Of a stretch of 16,512 bases of DNA, positions 12,729 through 16,512 are shown piece by piece. Source of the DNA: Rhodopirellula sp. (GTDB taxonomy: Bacteria; Planctomycetota; Planctomycetia; Pirellulales; Pirellulaceae); the NCBI GenBank assembly GCA_002714565.1, contig PAXU01000089.1:11593-28104 (forward strand), read 5' to 3'. Every line of letters begins with the position of its first letter. Within the stretch, counting starts at the first letter, position 1. Made by a program: the position numbers and the translations under genes. Under the pieces are notes generated by a model. It was given only the letters and a program-made list of their open reading frames with translations. It made no database searches and was not told the DNA's origin.

Positions 12729-14183
12729 TCAAAGTATCAGGACGACATAAGCCAGCGCGAGCAAGATCTGAACAATTGCAAATAGTCCGGCAGCTTTAAT
12801 AAAGGCGCTGAAGGACATATTGAGCTTTTGCTTGTGCATGATGGTTACAGCAACGAGCGTGGACGCAGAACCGATCGGCGTTATATTTCCGCCCAGATTG
12901 GCGCCAAAGATCACGGACCACCAGAGCTTTGATTCCGATGGAGTCTGCAACTCTACTTCCAGGATATTGGCGAGCATCGCCGCCAATGGGATGTTATCCG
13001 TGACGCTGCTGAAACCAGCTGCTCCAACGAGCATCGTGCTTACATCTCTGGCGTTCGCCGTTGCACTTGCAGGGTCGGCCAAGACTTGTTTCATGCCATT
13101 TCCTATTGCGGTAAGTACGCCGGCCCATTCCATGACGTAGATAACGGCAAACAGGCACATGAAGAATCCCAGTAAATCCCAGTCGACTGCCCGATAGAAT
13201 TGGTCGGCAGTTGAGCGGTATCTCAAGAGCATGACCATTGCAAACGAGAGTGCGACGTACCCCATCCCAAGATCTTTAACGTATGGCAGAACCGAGGTGC
13301 AGGCGATGGTAATGATGAATAGGCAAAGCACGACGGCTGAGAACCGAAAGAATGCCCAACTGGTTACTCCGTCGTTTTCGTCGAATTGCATTACCTGCCG
13401 TTCAGCCCGAGTTCTTTCCTCCTCATCCTTTAGCGCTTCGATTTTGAAGATGCGGGCACCGAGGTAAAGGGTGATTGCCGTGGCGACCACAACATACGGG
13501 CTGGACTTAATGAAGAAAGTCGCAAAGCTAATTCCCGCAGCGTTACCCACGATAATATTCGGCACGCTGCTGATGAGAGTCAGCAGGCCACCGATATTGG
13601 TTAGCAGACCTTCAATCAATAGAAAACCTAGCAGCTTCTCGCGAATTCCCAATCGCTCAAGAGAGACTACCGTAAGTGATCCGACAATGATCATTGCGGT
13701 GACGTTATTCAGTACAGCGGAAAACACGACTGTCATGATTCCATAAAAGATCAGGAGTCGTCGTGGATCACCGCGTGATGCTTTCGTTACCTTGATCGCA
13801 ATCCATGTAAAAAGTCCGGACTTGGTAGTGACGTCCACAAAAATGCTCGAACCCAGAATAATAGCGATGACTCCCCAGTCAATTGCGGGAATATAGACGG
13901 GCATCGCAACCGTGTGGCCGCTGGCATGCTCGTCGTGGTCCGTCGCGTGATCATCTGCTTCATGTGTCGCTGGTACAGGGGGAATTCCCACTTCGCCAAA
14001 TGGGAGAATCTCATAGGCGGCTCCGGCCAGTAAGCAAATTACAGCAAACGATCCGGCAATGACGGATTTCTTTGCATGAAGTTTCTCTTCAAGAGCCAGG
14101 CATAGGATCAGGCCGGTTAGAAACAGTGAGAAAACGATAGTGACGGAAGTCGGTACGTCGGCTGAAGCGATAAGGGTGTACAT
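12729..14183 (-). CDS. ArsB/NhaD-type ion transporter with histidine-rich loop
   Basis: A 484-residue inner-membrane transporter of the ion transporter superfamily (NhaD-like Na+/H+ antiporter or a related anion carrier). About a dozen hydrophobic spans are visible. The two inverted halves each carry a family motif: NNVTAMII (159-166) with TNIGGLLTLISSVPNIIVG (195-213), and SSVTDNIPLAAML (392-404) with GANLGGNITPIGSASTL (427-443). NhaD is favoured by these TNxGG/GGNITPIGS motifs and length, but the substrate is not proved. Between the second and third spans is a loop with histidines at 74, 79, 83, 86 and 90 and many acidic residues, unusual in the family as far as I know. It follows the Usp-like gene by 51 bases and is probably co-transcribed. 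The start ATG lacks a ribosome binding site. Confidence 0.87.
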   Translation of the reverse strand: MYTLIASADVPTSVTIVFSLFLTGLILCLALEEKLHAKKSVIAGSFAVICLLAGAAYEILPFGEVGIPPVPATHEADDHATDHDEHASGHTVAMPVYIPAIDWGVIAIILGSSIFVDVTTKSGLFTWIAIKVTKASRGDPRRLLIFYGIMTVVFSAVLNNVTAMIIVGSLTVVSLERLGIREKLLGFLLIEGLLTNIGGLLTLISSVPNIIVGNAAGISFATFFIKSSPYVVVATAITLYLGARIFKIEALKDEEERTRAERQVMQFDENDGVTSWAFFRFSAVVLCLFIITIACTSVLPYVKDLGMGYVALSFAMVMLLRYRSTADQFYRAVDWDLLGFFMCLFAVIYVMEWAGVLTAIGNGMKQVLADPASATANARDVSTMLVGAAGFSSVTDNIPLAAMLANILEVELQTPSESKLWWSVIFGANLGGNITPIGSASTLVAVTIMHKQKLNMSFSAFIKAAGLFAIVQILLALAYVVLIL

Positions 14184-14234
14184 GTTTTATCTGTTAGCTC
14201 AGTATGCTGCTGCAACGGTTATTCGAAGTCAGGG

Positions 14235-15083
14235 TCAAAGTAAGAGTACCGGAATATTGCGCATTTCAACGGCGAGCTCATATGCAGGGCCGTCCATGGC
14301 AACGTGATCCGCATCCTTGCTGTTTAGTACAAGCAAATCGACTTGATGCTCGCTACAAAGATTTTTGTATTCTATTAAGGGTTTCCCGAAATTAACGTGT
14401 TTTTCGATCGTGAAATGTTGCTCTCCCAATTCATGCTCACAAGATGAAATGAATTGCTTCGCCATGTGCAATAACTGACTCTTAATAGCTGATGTGGACG
14501 ACTCTGTCGGTATTGCTGGAATGCGACCGATGGCTTGTTCGTAGCGTTTAAATGCTGCTTCGTCCTCGATGTGAGAAAGAACCAGTGTGCCATCCTCAGG
14601 GGTGAAATGTGCAGCCACACTAATTAGGTGATTGTCCCCGGACAAGTGATTGGTTACTGCCATGACCTCTTGAAGAGACAGGCGTGTTAAATCAACCCTG
14701 TCGGGGCGGGGAAGCAGCAAAACGGGTACATCCACGCGTTGGGTTAGTACGTCGACGTGAGTGCCTAGGCTTTCCGGAAGATCTTCATTTCTGTTGTAAA
14801 GATTTCTGTAAGTGCAGATGAGGTTCGTTGTTGGAGTGAGCTGTTCGATTGCCGTGAGCATATTGGCAACGGAATTGTAACTCTCTGAATTGATCGTGGT
14901 TATCTCAAATGAATTTGGTAGTGCGGCAGCGAGAAATTGGTGTACCTGGTCATTAAGTAGCTGCGCCACACTTTCATTGACATCACTGATCAGGGCAATG
15001 TTCGCAAAGCTAAGTGATTCAGGATGAAATGGCATTCCCGATGCCGCTCTGAATGTACTTTGAAAGTCGTCTAAGGTGGTCAT
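14235..15083 (-). CDS. Tandem universal-stress-protein-like protein, ATP motif lost
   Basis: A 282-residue soluble protein that appears to hold two Usp (UspA-like) alpha/beta domains, about 26-125 and 135-282. Domain 1 ends VPVLLLP (119-125), and domain 2 ends with DLLVLNSKDADHV and then IPVLLL at the C-terminus, each matching the final strand of a Usp domain. Canonical ATP-binding Usp proteins have GxxG followed by G-S/T after the DLIV strand; here that region is NSKDADHVAMDGPAYELA, with no such motif, so ATP binding is unlikely. The ATG at 15083 lacks an obvious ribosome binding site. It is the first gene ahead of the ArsB/NhaD-type transporter, so a regulatory partnership is plausible. Divergence makes the Usp call moderate. 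Confidence 0.7.
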   Translation of the reverse strand: MTTLDDFQSTFRAASGMPFHPESLSFANIALISDVNESVAQLLNDQVHQFLAAALPNSFEITTINSESYNSVANMLTAIEQLTPTTNLICTYRNLYNRNEDLPESLGTHVDVLTQRVDVPVLLLPRPDRVDLTRLSLQEVMAVTNHLSGDNHLISVAAHFTPEDGTLVLSHIEDEAAFKRYEQAIGRIPAIPTESSTSAIKSQLLHMAKQFISSCEHELGEQHFTIEKHVNFGKPLIEYKNLCSEHQVDLLVLNSKDADHVAMDGPAYELAVEMRNIPVLLL

Positions 15084-15128
15084 GGGTACAGTCGTCCACG
15101 CTGTAAATTAAAAGAATAGGATTAGTTA

Positions 15129-15174
15129 CGCGGTGTAAGAGGTGGATCTGTGACAAACAACAAGTAGCACCGCG
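15129..15174. promoter_or_regulatory. 7-base inverted repeat upstream of the Usp-like gene
   Basis: CGCGGTG (15129-15135) and CACCGCG (15168-15174) are perfect inverted arms in the usp/acnA divergent gap, 46-91 bases ahead of the Usp-like start codon. Centres are 39 bases apart. No convincing promoter hexamers were found for the Usp-like gene, so the element is only suggestive. Confidence 0.2.
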
Positions 15175-15255
15175 AAGATATTTTACGAAAAGTAACCCCT
15201 TTTTGCCTACTTCGACTATCGATGAACTAACAGCATTGATTGCCAAATCGGGCTA

Positions 15256-15285
15256 TTGTCTCTCGAATGGCCGTTGCATTAAAAT
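15256..15285 (+). promoter_or_regulatory. Probable acnA promoter
   Basis: TTGTCT (15256-15261), an 18-base spacer and TAAAAT (15280-15285) lie 75 bases ahead of the acnA ATG. The predicted leader of about 68 bases contains a 12-base palindrome at 15325-15336. Hexamer matches are fair, not strong. Confidence 0.4.
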
Positions 15286-15324
15286 TGAGGATTATGGCGA
15301 TCTAGCGTCAGCAATCTGAACACA

Positions 15325-15336
15325 TCCGGATCCGGA
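15325..15336. promoter_or_regulatory. 12-base perfect palindrome in the acnA leader
   Basis: TCCGGATCCGGA is a perfect palindrome and also a tandem copy of TCCGGA. It ends 23 bases before the acnA start codon, downstream of the predicted promoter, where a bound repressor could block transcription. Function is inferred from position. Confidence 0.35.
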
Positions 15337-15359
15337 ATCTACAATCAATCGGAAAAACC

Positions 15360-16512
15360 ATGAGTACTGAAACTGTTTTTGATCCCTTTGGAGCACGTGA
15401 CACATTCGAAACGCCTAACGGCCCCATGGGGATCTACCGGCTGTCGAAGTTAGAGGAAGCCGGCCTGGGGAATATATCTTCGCTGCCGTACTCGATTCGA
15501 GTATTACTCGAGTCTGTTCTTAGAAATTGCGACGGATTCGTAGTAACCGAAGATGATGTAAAGAATCTTGCTGCGTGGAATGCCGAATCACCCGCCCAAT
15601 GTGAGATTCCGTTTAAACCGTCTCGAGTTGTGCTTCAGGATTTCACAGGCGTGCCGGCTGTTGTTGATTTGGCTGCCATGCGATCTGCCATGCAGCGAAT
15701 GGGTGGTGATCCGAAAAAGATTAACCCGCTGATTCCCGTAGACCTGGTCATCGACCACTCGGTTCAAGTGGACAGCTTTGGCAGCGATGAGTCATTAGAG
15801 GCAAACGTAGAGCTCGAATTCCAACGCAACAAGGAACGCTACGAATTCCTTCGTTGGGGGCAGCATGCGTTTGATAACTTCCGAGTTGTGCCGCCGAATG
15901 TCGGAATTGTCCATCAGGTAAACCTCGAGTTTCTCGCGAAGGGTGTGTTTGTGAGAGAGGACCGGCATGGAAGCGTTGCAATTCCTGACACGCTCGTTGG
16001 AACAGATTCACATACAACTATGATCAACGGCCTTGGTGTGGTTGGTTGGGGCGTTGGCGGAATCGAGGCAGAAGCCGCAATGTTGGGTCAGCCGCTCTAC
16101 ATGCTGATGCCCGAAGTAATTGGGTTTGAATTGACAGGTAAATTACCTGCCGGCACCACAGCAACGGATCTTGTGCTTGTGGTTGTCGAGATGTTACGGC
16201 AGGAAGGTGTCGTTGGAAAGTTTGTGGAATTCTACGGTGATGGTGTTAGCGCAATGAGTCTTGCTGACCGAGCCACGATTGCCAATATGGCGCCTGAATA
16301 CGGTGCCACGATGGGATTCTTCCCCATCGATGAAGAATCGCTCGCGTTTCTTGCCGCTACCGGACGTACTACTGAAGAAGTTGCGCTGGTGCGTTCCTAT
16401 ACAACGGAGCAGGGATTACTCAGAACGGATGATGCACCGGTACCAAACTACACCAAGTCACTTCACTTGGATCTTGCGAATGTCGAGTCATCATTGGCTG
16501 GTCCCAAGCGAC
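15360..16512 (+). CDS. acnA: Aconitate hydratase, N-terminal part (cut by window edge)
   Basis: Aconitase interconverts citrate and isocitrate in the TCA cycle through a 4Fe-4S cluster. The window holds 384 codons of a protein that is normally about 890-930 residues. The AcnA/IRP-type N-terminus is clear: [16 protein letters not shown] near residues 41-56, [29 protein letters not shown], and [20 protein letters not shown], followed by [10 protein letters not shown] and [19 protein letters not shown]. The last residues, LAGPKR, match the segment ahead of the cluster cysteines, which are outside the window. The ATG at 15360 follows only a weak GGA. Divergent from the Usp-like gene. Length and motifs favour AcnA over AcnB. 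Confidence 0.95.
   Translation, partial: MSTETVFDPFGARDTFETPNGPMGIYRLSKLEEAGLGNISSLPYSIRVLLESVLRNCDGFVVTEDDVKNLAAWNAESPAQCEIPFKPSRVVLQDFTGVPAVVDLAAMRSAMQRMGGDPKKINPLIPVDLVIDHSVQVDSFGSDESLEANVELEFQRNKERYEFLRWGQHAFDNFRVVPPNVGIVHQVNLEFLAKGVFVREDRHGSVAIPDTLVGTDSHTTMINGLGVVGWGVGGIEAEAAMLGQPLYMLMPEVIGFELTGKLPAGTTATDLVLVVVEMLRQEGVVGKFVEFYGDGVSAMSLADRATIANMAPEYGATMGFFPIDEESLAFLAATGRTTEEVALVRSYTTEQGLLRTDDAPVPNYTKSLHLDLANVESSLAGPKR

Overview
The window looks like chromosomal core from a planctomycete, probably marine, of moderate GC. This is an inference from gene content and style: an HU protein with a long uncharged or acidic tail, a 72-residue putative lipoprotein of a kind I associate with planctomycetes, several membrane orphans, and frequent non-ATG starts without strong ribosome binding sites. 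I see no phage, transposon, CRISPR, tRNA or rRNA. Eighteen genes are supported, two of them cut by the window edges (acpS on the left, acnA on the right).

Layout. (1) Positions 1-2656, minus strand: a compact group ykgJ-like > pyrD > trpS > acpS, with a perfect TATAAT box inside a dyad upstream. (2) Positions 2657-3075: a 419-base gene-free divergent region holding that promoter and the one for the HU gene. (3) Positions 3076-3891, plus strand: the HU gene, then a small secreted protein preceded by a notable leader hairpin. (4) Positions 3965-10674, minus strand: a seven-gene run folE > 8-helix membrane protein > zinc-ribbon membrane protein > 998-residue FAD/Fe-S dehydrogenase > moaD > moaE > moaA. 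Several junctions overlap or are a few bases apart, so this is probably one operon. (5) Positions 10895-12170, minus strand: nth > dcd. (6) Positions 12313-12693, plus strand: a DUF309 gene. (7) Positions 12729-15083, minus strand: a degenerate tandem Usp protein > an ArsB/NhaD-type ion transporter. (8) From 15360, plus strand: aconitase, running off the window.

How the genes fit together. FolE and MoaA both start pterin chemistry from GTP (folate-type pterins and molybdopterin), and MoaD/MoaE form molybdopterin synthase. Between them sit a soluble FAD/Fe-S 2-hydroxyacid dehydrogenase and two unrecognised membrane proteins, which suggests a redox module built together with cofactor supply. 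moaC is absent locally. The Usp/transporter pair looks like an ion-homeostasis unit in which a non-ATP-binding Usp may regulate the transporter. The most interesting non-coding signals are a moaD/moaE hairpin formed by the Pro-Pro and Gly-Gly codons of MoaD that buries the moaE ribosome binding site, a leader hairpin showing an AAGGAA loop ahead of the small lipoprotein gene, and inverted repeats in three divergent promoter regions.
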